Source of the DNA: Opitutus sp. GAS368
GTDB lineage: Bacteria > Verrucomicrobiota > Verrucomicrobiia > Opitutales > Opitutaceae
Length of the DNA: 51,701 nt
Direction: 5' to 3'
NCBI GenBank assembly: GCA_945903465.1
Contig: CAMDOF010000034.1
Location: 1 to 51,701, forward strand
A program made the position numbers and the translations under genes. Positions within the stretch are counted from its first letter, which is position 1; every line of letters starts with the position of its first letter. The notes beneath the pieces were generated by a model that was not told the DNA's origin, did no database searches, and worked only from the letters and a program-made list of their open reading frames with translations. Below are positions 33,645 through 42,020 of this stretch, piece after piece.

Positions 33645-34921
33645 CTAAACAGCCGCAAGCTCCGTGCACGGGACATCCTGCAAAGTGCAGTCAGTTTTTT
33701 CCCAGTAATTATTCCGCTGGAGATTGGCGCGGAGGGTACGGAGCTGGCAGAGGGCGGGAGCGCTGGCGTCAGTCCACCAATCGCCGGCTGGCTTGAGCCA
33801 GGCTTGGATGACGTGGCGGTGACCGCTTTCGATCAGGGCGGAGCCGACGGGCGGATCGTGTGCGAGGGCATAGGCGTAGTCGAGTTGCTCGGTGCGATTG
33901 GCCAAGTAACGGAGGGCGGCGCGCACGGGGGGCTTGATCGTCCGAACAGTCGGGCGGCTCATCGCGCGGGCGCAAGGCCGTGAAGACGCTGCGGTGATCG
34001 CTGGCGCCGAGGGCCTCACGCAGCGGCCCGACGAAAGGCTTGGCGTGGGCCAGATCGGGGGCGGCGGCCGCGAGGTAGTGACAGCCGTGATCCAGGTCGA
34101 GGGTGGAGCGGCCCTGGGGCCCGAATTGGATGCGAGCCTGCTCGGCGATTCAAAGCGCGCCGTCGCCCACGGCATGAATCTGGGAGTTGAGGCCCCAGCC
34201 GGCGGCGCGCACCCCCTGGGCCCGGCGCAAACCGAGGTCGGTCACGTCGTGCAGAGTGGCCCGTAGTGGGTGGCGGCGCTGCCTTGGGCGCGGGCCGCGG
34301 CCAACCACGCTTCCGGATAGTGCACCTTACGGAATTTGCGCCGATCGGCCCCGGGCGGCGCGGCGCTGGTGTCGACGATAGGCGTCATCGTGCCGTCGGC
34401 AGTGGCCACAATCCGCTCCGCGCCACGGGCCGACAGGATGCGCACCGGCGGCGGGGCCGGCTTCGCCAGCACGGGCGCGTAATGCAGCGCAACCGTGCGT
34501 GCGCGTTCTCCCGGCACGCTCACCCGGCACGCTCACCCCGTAGGGCTCCTGCATTTTGGCCGCCACTTTCGCGAACGCGTGGTCGGCGCCGAAGTCGGTG
34601 AGCGCGCGCTGCAGCCACCGCGAGCACCCCCGCGGCTGCACCCGAGCGACGCGCAAAACGGCCGCTGCGTGTGCGCCCGCTCCGCCAGAGTTTTTCGTTC
34701 AACCCGACTTGGCCGACGATCGTCTGCCAGCAGAGTTTTTCTACCCACTCGGCGCCGCCCGAACGCGCGGGCCGGTTGCACGGCCGCGGGCCGCTGCCGG
34801 CCGATTAGCCCAGCGCCTGCCGGCCGAGCTGGCGTATGCGCTCCACGATCCCGTCCTCCACTTCGTCGCCGGTGTTGAGCGTGCCCGCGCGGTTCTCCAC
34901 CTCATCGATTAGCGCCGCCAT
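33645..34921 (-). pseudogene. Decayed ISKra4-like transposase
   Basis: Fragments in order on the minus strand rebuild one transposase of the ISKra4 family. The N-terminus is at 34921 (MAALIDEVENRAG), halted by TAA at 34805-34807. Next come QRALTDFGADHAFAKVA, then TADGTMTPIVDTS, DRRKFRKVHYPEAWLAAA, VGDGAL-stop-IAEQARIQFG, LDHGCHYLAAAAPD, and finally YLANRTEQLDYA, PPVGSALIESGHRHVIQ and RTLRANLQRNNYWEK. Lesions are an in-frame TGA at 34150-34152 where Trp is expected, and at least three frame changes. One of them is explained exactly by a 13-bp tandem duplication at 34510-34535. Each end carries a GTGCAC motif (33664-33669 and 34924-34929), which could be remnants of the terminal repeats. No intact transposase remains, so the element is immobile unless helped in trans. 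Confidence 0.85.
34510..34535. repeat. 13-bp tandem duplication inside the transposase remnant
   Basis: CCCGGCACGCTCA occurs twice in a row, at 34510-34522 and 34523-34535. Removing one copy restores the reading frame between the QRALTDFGAD and RTVALHYAP fragments of the transposase (offset 13 bases). It is therefore a slippage-type frameshift. Confidence 0.9.
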
Positions 34922-35316
34922 GGGTGCACATAACTACGGGTGGCGCTGTAGTCGCGCCATCAAAGCCGATACCTTTTCATTGGACAGAGCGGAAGGGTTC
35001 ATCCCATTGCACAGCGCGGTGCTCCCAAAATTTTGTTTAGCTCAAAGCCCCTTGGTTCTTCCTTCGTCACATAGCCGCTCATCCCAAACTACCGTTCACT
35101 GTCTTGCTCCGGACTTCGCGGCCGCTGACTTCACTTTGAATTACACCCCTCGACGAGTGCTACTCGACGGGCGCCCGTTTCGCTCACTACAATCAGTTCG
35201 TGGCCAAAAAACTGGAATTTCCGACAGCAACCATGAAAACGGGGTCGTTTTTCCGCCGAATCTGATTTTGCCTCGCAGCATCCACCGCCCGAATCCCCTA
35301 AACAAAATTGTCTTCC
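34922..35316. other. Intergenic region between the IS remnant and the Nif3-like gene
   Basis: The stretch holds no supported gene. Reading frames are short or Ser/Arg-rich. It is AT-richer over 35000-35120 and 35190-35310, with a T-run at 35250, so promoter elements for the Nif3-aroQ-NusG group probably lie here. The right end of the decayed insertion sequence must also end in its first part. Confidence 0.4.
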
Positions 35317-36084
35317 ATGCGCACGCGGATCTCAGCAGCCCTCGACGACGTCGTCCTTCAGTGCGACACGCGGACCCGCCGCCACGCCTTCAAAGACGCT
35401 CCGGGTGCGTTCAACGGTTTGCAATTAGCCAACGGCGGGCGCGTTACTAAAATTGGCGCGGCCGTTGACGCTGGCGTAATCCCTTTTCAAAAGGCGGTCG
35501 CGGCCGGCGTCGATTTCCTGATCGTCCATCATGGAATGTATTGGGATATGCCCCGAGCGCTCACGGGGGCGGCCTACCGCCGAGTGGCCACGCTAGTCAC
35601 CGGTAACTGTGCCCTCTACGCGAGCCACCTCCCGCTCGATGGTCACCCCGAAATCGGCAATAATGCGCTGCTCGCCAAGCAGCTCGGCAGCACCCGCCGC
35701 CGCCCGTTTTTGGTGCGAGACGGCGAGGCGGTCGGCTGCATCGCGGATACTCGTTTGAGTCGAGCAAGTTTGCGGCGTAAACTTGAGAAACTGTACCCGC
35801 GCGTGGTGGCCATCGAATGCGGCTCAGCGCGTCCGACATCCGTGGCTTTTTGCAGCGGATCCGGCAACAGCGCGGTCCCGGAATTAGTCAGTGCGGGCAC
35901 TGATACCCTGATCACCGGTGAGCTCCGCGAGGAGTGGTTTAACCGCGCCCAAGAAGATAAACTCAACCTGTATTGCTGTGGCCATTACGCAACCGAGGTC
36001 CACGCCGTGCAGGCGCTCGCCGCCGAATTGGCGGAAAAATTCCAGCTCTCCTGGGAGTTCATTGCGACGGAGAATCCTCTTTGA
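35317..36084 (+). CDS. Nif3-like dinuclear metal centre protein (GTP cyclohydrolase I type 2 family)
   Basis: The 255-residue protein fits the NIF3 family, which forms hexameric toroids with a dinuclear metal site. Ligand-bearing motifs are IVHHGMYWD, YASHLPLDGHPEIGNN, ITGELREEWFN and YCCGHYATEVHAVQ, all in place. The substrate and reaction are not firmly known for most members; some are annotated as GTP cyclohydrolase I type 2. The ATG at 35317 is used, since the three codons before it (TTG TCT TCC) give no better start. aroQ follows 209 bp downstream on the same strand, so this may be a loosely linked unit. Similar-sized homologues are found throughout bacteria. Confidence 0.93.
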   Translation: MRTRISAALDDVVLQCDTRTRRHAFKDAPGAFNGLQLANGGRVTKIGAAVDAGVIPFQKAVAAGVDFLIVHHGMYWDMPRALTGAAYRRVATLVTGNCALYASHLPLDGHPEIGNNALLAKQLGSTRRRPFLVRDGEAVGCIADTRLSRASLRRKLEKLYPRVVAIECGSARPTSVAFCSGSGNSAVPELVSAGTDTLITGELREEWFNRAQEDKLNLYCCGHYATEVHAVQALAAELAEKFQLSWEFIATENPL

Positions 36085-36293
36085 GGCATTTCCGCCCACG
36101 CTGGCGGCAGGGCCGCGGGTTATCGGACTGATGAAAGCACAGCCTCTGGAACCAATTCTTGAGGATTTTGAGCTCATAAAACCTCGAATATTTAGCCGTA
36201 AACGCCTTCAAGCGGCTCAGTCAGACAGGCTCATCGCCCAGAAAAGAACCTTCCCCTCGCGCCTGATTTCGTATGTTTCAAACCGATCCTTCC

Positions 36294-36722
36294 ATGAAAA
36301 AAATCGCCATCCTCAACGGCCCTAATCTCGACCGACTCGGTAAACGCGAGCCCGAGATCTACGGCCACGCCACCTTGACCGATCTCGAGCAGGCCCTGCG
36401 CTCAGAATTTGGCGGCACCGCGGATCTCGATTTTTTCCAGTCAAATCACGAGGGTGCGCTCATCGACAAAATCGCCGCTGTGACCGACGCAAAGTTCGAC
36501 GGTATCGTCATCAACGGCGGAGCCTTCACCCATACGAGTGTGGCGCTACGCGACGCACTGCTGGGTGCCCATTTGCCCACGATCGAGGTCCACATTTCCA
36601 ACATCTACAAGCGCGAGGAATTTCGCCAGAAGTCCCTGACCGCACCCGCCTGCATCGCCGTTATCACTGGGCTCGGGCTCGAGGGCTACCATGCCGCGAT
36701 CCGTTTCCTCATTAAGCGCTAA
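36294..36722 (+). CDS. aroQ: 3-dehydroquinate dehydratase, type II
   Basis: The 142-residue protein is of the usual length for type II dehydroquinases. It carries the family sequence NGPNLDRLGKREPEIYG with the catalytic Tyr, FQSNHEG (Gln/Ser/Asn/His/Glu active-site loop), INGGAFTHTSVALRDAL and the substrate-binding EVHISNIYKREEFR. It catalyses the third step of the shikimate pathway, dehydrating 3-dehydroquinate to 3-dehydroshikimate. In-frame codons start seven residues earlier (36273, MFQTDPS), but the conserved family begins at MKKIAILNGPN. The NusG-like gene begins four bases after the stop, so the two are almost certainly co-transcribed. No other shikimate gene is in the window. Confidence 0.97.
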   Translation: MKKIAILNGPNLDRLGKREPEIYGHATLTDLEQALRSEFGGTADLDFFQSNHEGALIDKIAAVTDAKFDGIVINGGAFTHTSVALRDALLGAHLPTIEVHISNIYKREEFRQKSLTAPACIAVITGLGLEGYHAAIRFLIKR

Positions 36723-36726
36723 CCCG

Positions 36727-37218
36727 ATGGAAGAAAATTATTGGCTGGTGTGTCACACCAAGCCGCGGTGCGAAAAAAAACTCGCGGCCCTCCTTCAAGC
36801 TGAGAAATTCGAGCACTACCTGCCGCTCGTCAACAGCGTGCGTAAATACGGCCGGCAAACCAAAAAATTCACGAAACCGCTCTTCCCCGGCTATGTTTTT
36901 GCATGCGTACCGATGGAGATGAAGTCACGCATCTACCAGCAGGACCTCCTCGCCCGTGCCATCCACGTCATCGACGTGCCGCTGTTCTTGCGACAAATCG
37001 CCGATGTTAAAACCATCGTCGCATCCGGCTTCGAATTGACGGTGATGCCGCTGATTACAAAAGGGCGGCGCGTGAAAATCATCGGTGGCCCGCTCTGGGG
37101 CCTCGAGGGCATGGTGGAGAATCCCGCCAGCCCTCAAGGCGTCGTCCTGTCCGTCGACGTGCTGCAGCAGGGACTCTTGGTCCGCGTGCCCGCAGAAATG
37201 CTGCAAGTACTGCCCTGA
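36727..37218 (+). CDS. NusG-like transcription antitermination factor paralogue
   Basis: The 163-residue protein has the NGN domain (YWLVCHTKPRCEKKLAALLQ, then KPLFPGYVFA) and a C-terminal KOW motif (ITKGRRVKIIGGPLWGLEGM). This is the layout of NusG, RfaH and UpxY-type factors, which bind the RNA polymerase clamp and affect pausing or termination. It is too short and diverged to be called housekeeping NusG with certainty: a genome normally has one nusG beside rpl genes, and this copy sits next to aroQ. The specialised paralogue reading is therefore preferred. UpxY-type proteins usually control polysaccharide operons, but none is adjacent here. It is coupled to aroQ by a 4-base gap. No start other than the ATG at 36727 is convincing. 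Confidence 0.88.
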   Translation: MEENYWLVCHTKPRCEKKLAALLQAEKFEHYLPLVNSVRKYGRQTKKFTKPLFPGYVFACVPMEMKSRIYQQDLLARAIHVIDVPLFLRQIADVKTIVASGFELTVMPLITKGRRVKIIGGPLWGLEGMVENPASPQGVVLSVDVLQQGLLVRVPAEMLQVLP

Positions 37219-37529
37219 TAACATTGGCTGCGAAGTGCTAAACTTTGGCTTCCAAAGTGGCACGGGCCTCTTGCCCTTGGCTTGGAGTCCAAAGTTCAAA
37301 GTCATTGGGATGGGCCCGGTCCAGACAAGCTCCCTCGCGGCAAGCCACGTCCGGCTCGGGAGATTGCGGCCAGATCAAAACGCCGCGAGACCTTCCGGTG
37401 GACTTTTCCGCCGGCAGTCCGCATGGGGCCGCTCTCGCCAGCCCCGCCCACAATAGGCGAGCCGTACCGCCAAAACACGAACGAACTCTCGCTGCAATTC
37501 CAGAGCCAAGCCGAAACGTGCCAGGCGCT
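37219..37529. other. Intergenic region with a large inverted repeat (37241-37296)
   Basis: AACTTTGG (37241-37248) pairs exactly with CCAAAGTT (37289-37296), and pairing continues imperfectly inward: TCCAA at 37251-37255 with TTGGA at 37282-37286. An inner stem GGGC-CTCTT-GCCC sits at the tip. This could be the terminator for the aroQ-NusG unit or a dispersed REP-like element. The rest of the gap to the pgpA stop contains no supported gene. Confidence 0.55.
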
Positions 37530-38048
37530 TCAAACGCCCCCTCGGCTCACCAGCCAAGCGCAGACGTGCAGCGTCGCGCACGCCGCCAGCGCGGCCGCGA
37601 GGTCGTCGACGACCACCCCCCAGCCGTCCGGAAGAGACTGGAGTCGCGCAATCCCAAAGGGCTTGATAATATCGTAAAAACGGAAGAGGCCGAAACCGGC
37701 GAGCAGCAGCACCCAAGGCGGAGCCAGTCGGAGCCAGGAATGCCACCCCAAAAAACAGAGGGGAATTGCGATAAACTCATCCAGGATTATTTCACCGGGA
37801 TCCTTTTTTTTCAGGTAACGCTCGGCCTCGCCACAAAGCCCCACGGCTAGGTAAGCGCCGATCGCGGTCGCAACCATGACCGCACCCGTACCGGCTCGCT
37901 GAAAAAAAACTGAAAAATACAGTAAGCCCAGCAGTGAACCCCAGGTGCCCGGCGCAGGCAATCTCCGACCCACGGGCCCCAGCGTCGCGGACGCCACGAC
38001 CCAGCGACGAGGCAGGAAATGCGGCCACCGCGGTTGGCTCAGGCGCAT
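37530..38048 (-). CDS. pgpA: Phosphatidylglycerophosphatase A
   Basis: The 172-residue protein has the PgpA pattern DPGEIILDEFIAIPL with its acidic catalytic residues, and KPFGIARLQSLPDGWGVVVDD, the second conserved block. Membrane helices can be seen at GTWGSLLGLLYFSVFF, TGAVMVATAIGAYLAVGLC, LGWHSWLRLAPPWVLLLAGF and AAALAACATLHVCAWLV. It removes the phosphate of phosphatidylglycerol phosphate to give phosphatidylglycerol in the inner membrane. It follows pgsA, which makes its substrate, on the same strand. The 45-bp junction is largely taken by a 6-copy pentanucleotide repeat. Confidence 0.95.
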   Translation of the reverse strand: MRLSQPRWPHFLPRRWVVASATLGPVGRRLPAPGTWGSLLGLLYFSVFFQRAGTGAVMVATAIGAYLAVGLCGEAERYLKKKDPGEIILDEFIAIPLCFLGWHSWLRLAPPWVLLLAGFGLFRFYDIIKPFGIARLQSLPDGWGVVVDDLAAALAACATLHVCAWLVSRGGV

Positions 38049-38063
38049 GGTTGTTTGAGGATC

Positions 38064-38093
38064 CCGTCTCGTCTCGTCTCGTCTCGTCCCGTC
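38064..38093. repeat. Pentanucleotide microsatellite (six units) between pgsA and pgpA
   Basis: On the coding (minus) strand six units GACGG-GACGA-GACGA-GACGA-GACGA-GACGG follow the pgsA stop without a gap. Fifteen bases then lead to the pgpA ATG. Change in unit number would alter the distance between the two genes in 5-base steps. Confidence 0.95.
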
Positions 38094-38687
38094 TCACGCC
38101 ATCAAGGCTTGCCCATGCTTACGGAAATAACTCCAACCAGAAGTCATGGTCAGCACCGCGGAAAGCGCATATAAGGCCATGCCCAGGCCGCGCGTGTAAG
38201 CCACGACTTGCCGATCGTCTCCGGTAAAATCTCCATCGAGCGAAAGCATGCGAGCCCCGATCAACCAACCGATCGCGTTCAGTTGCACGAACGTCTTGAT
38301 CTTGCCGCCCGAGTCCGCCTCAACGACCTGACCCTTGACCGCCACCGCCATCCGCAACCCGGAAATGGCGAACTCGCGACACAAAATACAGAGGAGTAAC
38401 ATCATGGCGGCAATATCGTACCCCATAAAATTCGAGGCATCATTGACGAGTGCAATCATCAGGCCGATCACCATGACTTTATCAATGACCGTATCCATAA
38501 AGCGGCCGAAAACGGAAACTTCACCTCGCTCGCGCGCGATTTTGCCATCGAGCCAGTCAGTCAGAGCCGCGGCAATAAAAAGCCAAAAAGCCAGAGTCGC
38601 TGCGTAAGGGAAATTTGAATACATCAGCGCCACGACCAAAAACATCAGCGGAACGCGAGATACGGTGAGGATATTCGGAAGATTCAT
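38094..38687 (-). CDS. pgsA: CDP-diacylglycerol--glycerol-3-phosphate 3-phosphatidyltransferase
   Basis: The 197-residue membrane protein shows the CDP-alcohol phosphotransferase signature DG-x2-AR-x8-G-x3-D-x3-D in DWLDGKIARERGEVSVFGRF followed by MDTVIDK. The start MNLPNILTVSRVPLMF is typical. Five to six helices follow, such as AATLAFWLFIAAALTDW and IAAMMLLLCILCREFAI. It makes phosphatidylglycerol phosphate from CDP-diacylglycerol and glycerol 3-phosphate, and pgpA downstream removes the phosphate. The two consecutive steps lie in one unit. The upstream region is divergent to coaD (275 bp between the starts). Confidence 0.97.
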   Translation of the reverse strand: MNLPNILTVSRVPLMFLVVALMYSNFPYAATLAFWLFIAAALTDWLDGKIARERGEVSVFGRFMDTVIDKVMVIGLMIALVNDASNFMGYDIAAMMLLLCILCREFAISGLRMAVAVKGQVVEADSGGKIKTFVQLNAIGWLIGARMLSLDGDFTGDDRQVVAYTRGLGMALYALSAVLTMTSGWSYFRKHGQALMA

Positions 38688-38962
38688 GCGGGCGCGGATT
38701 GAAAAACAGGCGACCCGCCCTTAAAAGCAAGCGCGGAGCATCGCAAAACGATGACGCCGCAGCCGGGGGTACCCGATCGGTCGAAGCGGAAACCGCCGGC
38801 GGGACCCGCGGCAGGAAACCGGCCAGACCCATCCGCGGCCCCGCACCGCGCGATACGAAAGAGCGAGGGAATTTCGCGACCGCGGCCCTGCGTTTATTTG
38901 CGGCAACCGAAAATCACTGTCGCCAGCGCCGGTTTTCTCACTTTCGTTCAGGGCTTAAAATC

Positions 38963-39454
38963 ATGCGCCACTGCATTTACCCCGGCACCTTCGACCCGAT
39001 CACTTACGGGCACCTTGACGTGCTTTCCCGCGCCGCCAAATTGTTTGATCGCGTCACCGTGGCGGTTGCTGAAAACGCCGGAAAGTCGCCGCTGTTTACC
39101 TCAAGTCAACGGGTCGAGATGATTGCCGCTAATCTCCACAATTTACCGCACGTTAAAGTGACGACCTTTCGCGGGCTTTTGGTCGAGTTTTGCATGGCGC
39201 AGCAGGCCGATGCGATCATCCGCGGCCTACGTGCGCTGTCGGATTTCGAATTTGAGTTCAATATGGCCTTGATGAACCGTCACCTCGAGCCGCAGCTGGA
39301 AACCTTATTCGTAATGCCCAACGAACAGTTCAGCTACACCAGTTCTACATTGGTGAAGCAAGTCGCCAAGTTTGGGGGTGACGTGCAACACTTTGTGCCT
39401 GCGAATGTGGCCAGCGCGCTCAAGAAAACCTTTGAGGCTAATCAGCCGTCCTAA
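38963..39454 (+). CDS. coaD: Phosphopantetheine adenylyltransferase
   Basis: The 163-residue protein starts MRHCIYPGTFDPITYGHLDV, containing the T/HxGH nucleotidyl-transferase motif (TYGH). Further family sequence is GLLVEFCMAQQADAIIRGLR, DFEFEFNMALMNRHLEP and the C-terminal SYTSSTLVKQVAKFGGD, the ISSTxVR-like motif. It joins ATP and 4'-phosphopantetheine to form dephospho-CoA, the penultimate CoA step. The frame is open for about 260 bp upstream but is Arg-rich and not family-like, so 38963 is used as start. A MacA-like gene begins 204 bp later on the same strand; shared transcription is doubtful. Confidence 0.98.
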   Translation: MRHCIYPGTFDPITYGHLDVLSRAAKLFDRVTVAVAENAGKSPLFTSSQRVEMIAANLHNLPHVKVTTFRGLLVEFCMAQQADAIIRGLRALSDFEFEFNMALMNRHLEPQLETLFVMPNEQFSYTSSTLVKQVAKFGGDVQHFVPANVASALKKTFEANQPS

Positions 39455-39657
39455 AATCCCTGTTTGCCGATTCCAATCAGCGGCAGGCGCCTCCTCGCCT
39501 AAGACTAAAAGAGCACTCGCCAACCGAAATATTTTCGTCACCTTTTTCGGCTCGAGGCGTCTTTGCCGAACGCTCACTCGTAGTCTTAACGATTAACTTC
39601 TTTCCCGTTTAATTCGCGGTAAACTCCTCCTCTCTCCTTCCCTACCCTCATCAAGTC

Positions 39658-41199
39658 ATGGCCAAATCAAAAAGCTACGGTGGTCTTATATTTTTTCTGC
39701 TCGTCGCCGCCGGCGGCGGGGGCGGCGGTTGGTACTACTTTAATAACCGGACCGTCAAAGCTCCCGAGTTTACAACCACCAAGGTGGCCAAGGGCGATAT
39801 TACGCAGGCCGTCACCGCCACGGGCGACCTGCAACCGGTCATGACCGTCGATATTGGCGCTCAGGTCAGCGGTCAGATCAAAGATGTCTTTGTTGATTAC
39901 AACTCGATGGTCAAGGCGGGCGACGTCCTCGCACTCATCGACGAGGCCACGCCCACCCAGCGCCTCAAACAAGCCGACGCCGACCTCCAATCAGCCAAAG
40001 CCAACAATCGCTTGTTACAAATCAACGTCGACCGCACGAGGGAACTGATTGCGAAGAAGCTCGTTTCCCAACAAGAACTCGACAACATCGAAGCCCAACT
40101 CGCTCAATCCGGAGCGACCCTGTTGACGCGCTCAGCGGCATTGGAAAATGCCCGGCTTGATCTTTCCCGATGCACCATCATAGCACCCATCGACGGCATG
40201 GTGTTGGATCGGAAAACCGACAAAGGCCGCACCGTTAATGCCAGCATGAACGCGCCCGTGCTGTTCACCCTCGTTAATGATCTCACGAAACTGCAAATTA
40301 ACGCGGCGGTGGCGGAGGCCGATATTGGCAGCATCGCCGTGGGGCAAGATGTGAAGTTTACGGTGGATGCCTTCCCTAACCGCACCTTTGCGGGGAAGGT
40401 CCGGATGGTCCGAAACTCCGCCAGCGTCAGCCAAAGCGTCGTCTCTTACGCAACCATCATCGAAGTTGCTAATGAAGATGCAAAGCTGAAGCCGGGTATG
40501 ACTGCAAACGTATCAATCATCGTCCAGCAACGCTCTAACATCCTCCGGATTGCCAACGGGGCCCTCCGCGTCCGCATCCCGCAAGAACTCCTCGCGACCG
40601 CGCCCGGCGATCCCAAGGCCGCCGTAAAAGGTGCGGGGAAATCGGGGGCGCCCACCATGACAGACGACGAGCGGATGACGGCGACGATGGCAATTATGAA
40701 AGAGATCGGCTTCGAGCGCGGTTCGGGCACTACAGCTACCGCCGAGCAGATAGAAAAGGCGAAGCAACTAGCGAAGGAGAAGGGCTTGGACCCAGATTTG
40801 ATCGCCGCACGCTTGGCTACGCCGGGCGGGCGAGGCAAGGGTGGCAAAGGCAGCGGTGGCAGCACCTATAGTGGAGGTGGTGGTCGGCCGCCAAGTGGCC
40901 CCGGTGGCGATCGCGGTTTCAACAATACGGTCGTGCAGCGGACGCTTTATAAATTTTCCGATGCCAACGCGCTGGACAAGGATAAGCGGGTGGCTGCCGT
41001 GATGGTCAAACTCGGGATCTCGGACGGATTCTCGACCGAAGTCTTGGAGGGGCTCGTCGATGAAGATATTATCCTCACCGGCGTGATCATGCCAGGTGCG
41101 GCCGCTTCCATGGCACCGCCACCAGGCGGCGCCCAGAATCCCTTCTCATCTGGCCGCAGCAGCTTTGGCGGATCGAGCGGTAGTTCACGCGGCCGATAA
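39658..41199 (+). CDS. MacA-like periplasmic adaptor of a tripartite export system, with insertion
   Basis: The 513-residue protein has an N-terminal anchor (GLIFFLLVAAGGGGGG), lipoyl halves (TATGDLQPVMTVDIGAQVSG, then TIIAPIDGMVLDRK), a coiled-coil hairpin between them (about residues 100-165, QADADLQSAKANNRLLQINV) and a barrel (EADIGSIAVGQDVKFTVDAF). Homologues are about 370-400 residues; this one has roughly 120 extra, between ANGALRVRIPQELL (residue 300) and RTLYKFSDANALDK (429). The insertion starts with a helical part (TMTDDERMTATMAIMKEIG, EQIEKAKQLAKEKGLDPDL) and ends in a Gly-rich stretch (GGRGKGGKGSGGSTYSGGGG). The C-terminus is again Gly/Ser-rich. The membrane-proximal domain resumes at KLGISDGFSTEVLEGLVDED. 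It connects the inner-membrane ABC complex at 41232-43229 with an outer-membrane channel that is not encoded here. Confidence 0.92.
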   Translation: MAKSKSYGGLIFFLLVAAGGGGGGWYYFNNRTVKAPEFTTTKVAKGDITQAVTATGDLQPVMTVDIGAQVSGQIKDVFVDYNSMVKAGDVLALIDEATPTQRLKQADADLQSAKANNRLLQINVDRTRELIAKKLVSQQELDNIEAQLAQSGATLLTRSAALENARLDLSRCTIIAPIDGMVLDRKTDKGRTVNASMNAPVLFTLVNDLTKLQINAAVAEADIGSIAVGQDVKFTVDAFPNRTFAGKVRMVRNSASVSQSVVSYATIIEVANEDAKLKPGMTANVSIIVQQRSNILRIANGALRVRIPQELLATAPGDPKAAVKGAGKSGAPTMTDDERMTATMAIMKEIGFERGSGTTATAEQIEKAKQLAKEKGLDPDLIAARLATPGGRGKGGKGSGGSTYSGGGGRPPSGPGGDRGFNNTVVQRTLYKFSDANALDKDKRVAAVMVKLGISDGFSTEVLEGLVDEDIILTGVIMPGAAASMAPPPGGAQNPFSSGRSSFGGSSGSSRGR

Positions 41200-41231
41200 C
41201 CTGCTCGGTTCGAATCAAACGCTTCCCCGCA

Positions 41232-42008
41232 ATGTCTCCTGTCGTCCAGATTACCGATATCCACAAAATCTACGAGTCCGGCGAAGTCCCCGTGCATGCC
41301 GTGCGCGGGGTCAGCCTATCGATTCAACGCGGCGAATTCATCGCCCTCATGGGGGCGAGCGGATCCGGCAAGTCGACGTTGATGAACTTGCTGGGGTGCC
41401 TCGACCGCCAGACGAAGGGAACCTATCTGCTCGACGGCATTGATATTGACGGACTTGACCGCAACGAACTCGCCGATCTCCGTAACCAAAAGCTGGGGTT
41501 TGTCTTCCAAGGTTTCAATCTCCTCGCCCGCACCACCGCACTCGAGAATGTCGAGCTACCCATGCTCTATGGGCGCCATCGCAAGGCATCCTCCCATGAA
41601 ATTCGCGAGCGGGCCCTCCACTGCCTCGAGATCGTCGGGCTCGCCAATCGCGCCGACCATATGCCCAACCAGCTTTCTGGCGGGCAGCAGCAGCGAGTCG
41701 CCATCGCCCGAGGCTTGGTCAATCAACCGCAAGTTCTCCTGGCCGATGAGCCGACGGGAAATCTCGACTCGAAAACCTCGGTCGAAGTCATGGGCGTTTT
41801 CCAAAAACTCAATGACCAAGGTATTACCATCGTGATGGTGACGCACGAACTCGACGTCGCTCGCTACTGCAAGCGCAACCTGATCCTTCGGGACGGGGTC
41901 GTGGTCCGCGATGCGCCCGTCGAAGGTCGCTCGATCGCCGCCGACGAGATGAATCGGCTTAAACAAGCCGAAACTGCCGCCAAGCTCACCACCTCCAGCG
42001 TCGTCTGA
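41232..42008 (+). CDS. MacB-type ABC transporter ATP-binding protein
   Basis: The 258-residue ATPase has Walker A GASGSGKST, Q-loop FQGFNLLARTTALENVELPM, the signature LSGGQQQRVAIARGL, Walker B VLLADEPTGNLD and the H-loop VMVTHELDVARYC. The wording is that of the LolD/MacB (MJ0796-like) group. In E. coli MacB the ATPase is fused to the permease; here it is a separate gene, followed 12 bp later by the permease. It energises export of substrates such as peptides, lipoproteins or macrolides; the true cargo is unknown. It starts 32 bp after the adaptor stop, so the three genes form one unit. Confidence 0.96.
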   Translation: MSPVVQITDIHKIYESGEVPVHAVRGVSLSIQRGEFIALMGASGSGKSTLMNLLGCLDRQTKGTYLLDGIDIDGLDRNELADLRNQKLGFVFQGFNLLARTTALENVELPMLYGRHRKASSHEIRERALHCLEIVGLANRADHMPNQLSGGQQQRVAIARGLVNQPQVLLADEPTGNLDSKTSVEVMGVFQKLNDQGITIVMVTHELDVARYCKRNLILRDGVVVRDAPVEGRSIAADEMNRLKQAETAAKLTTSSVV

Positions 42009-42020
42009 CGTTTTCCCGAC

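Noticed and set aside
33645..34921. Active insertion sequence
   Set aside because: At least two in-frame stops and several frame changes break the transposase.
38699..38962. 88-codon upstream extension of coaD
   Set aside because: CoaD proteins start with the M-x-x-x-x-YPGTFDP segment; the extension is Arg/Gly-rich and non-family.
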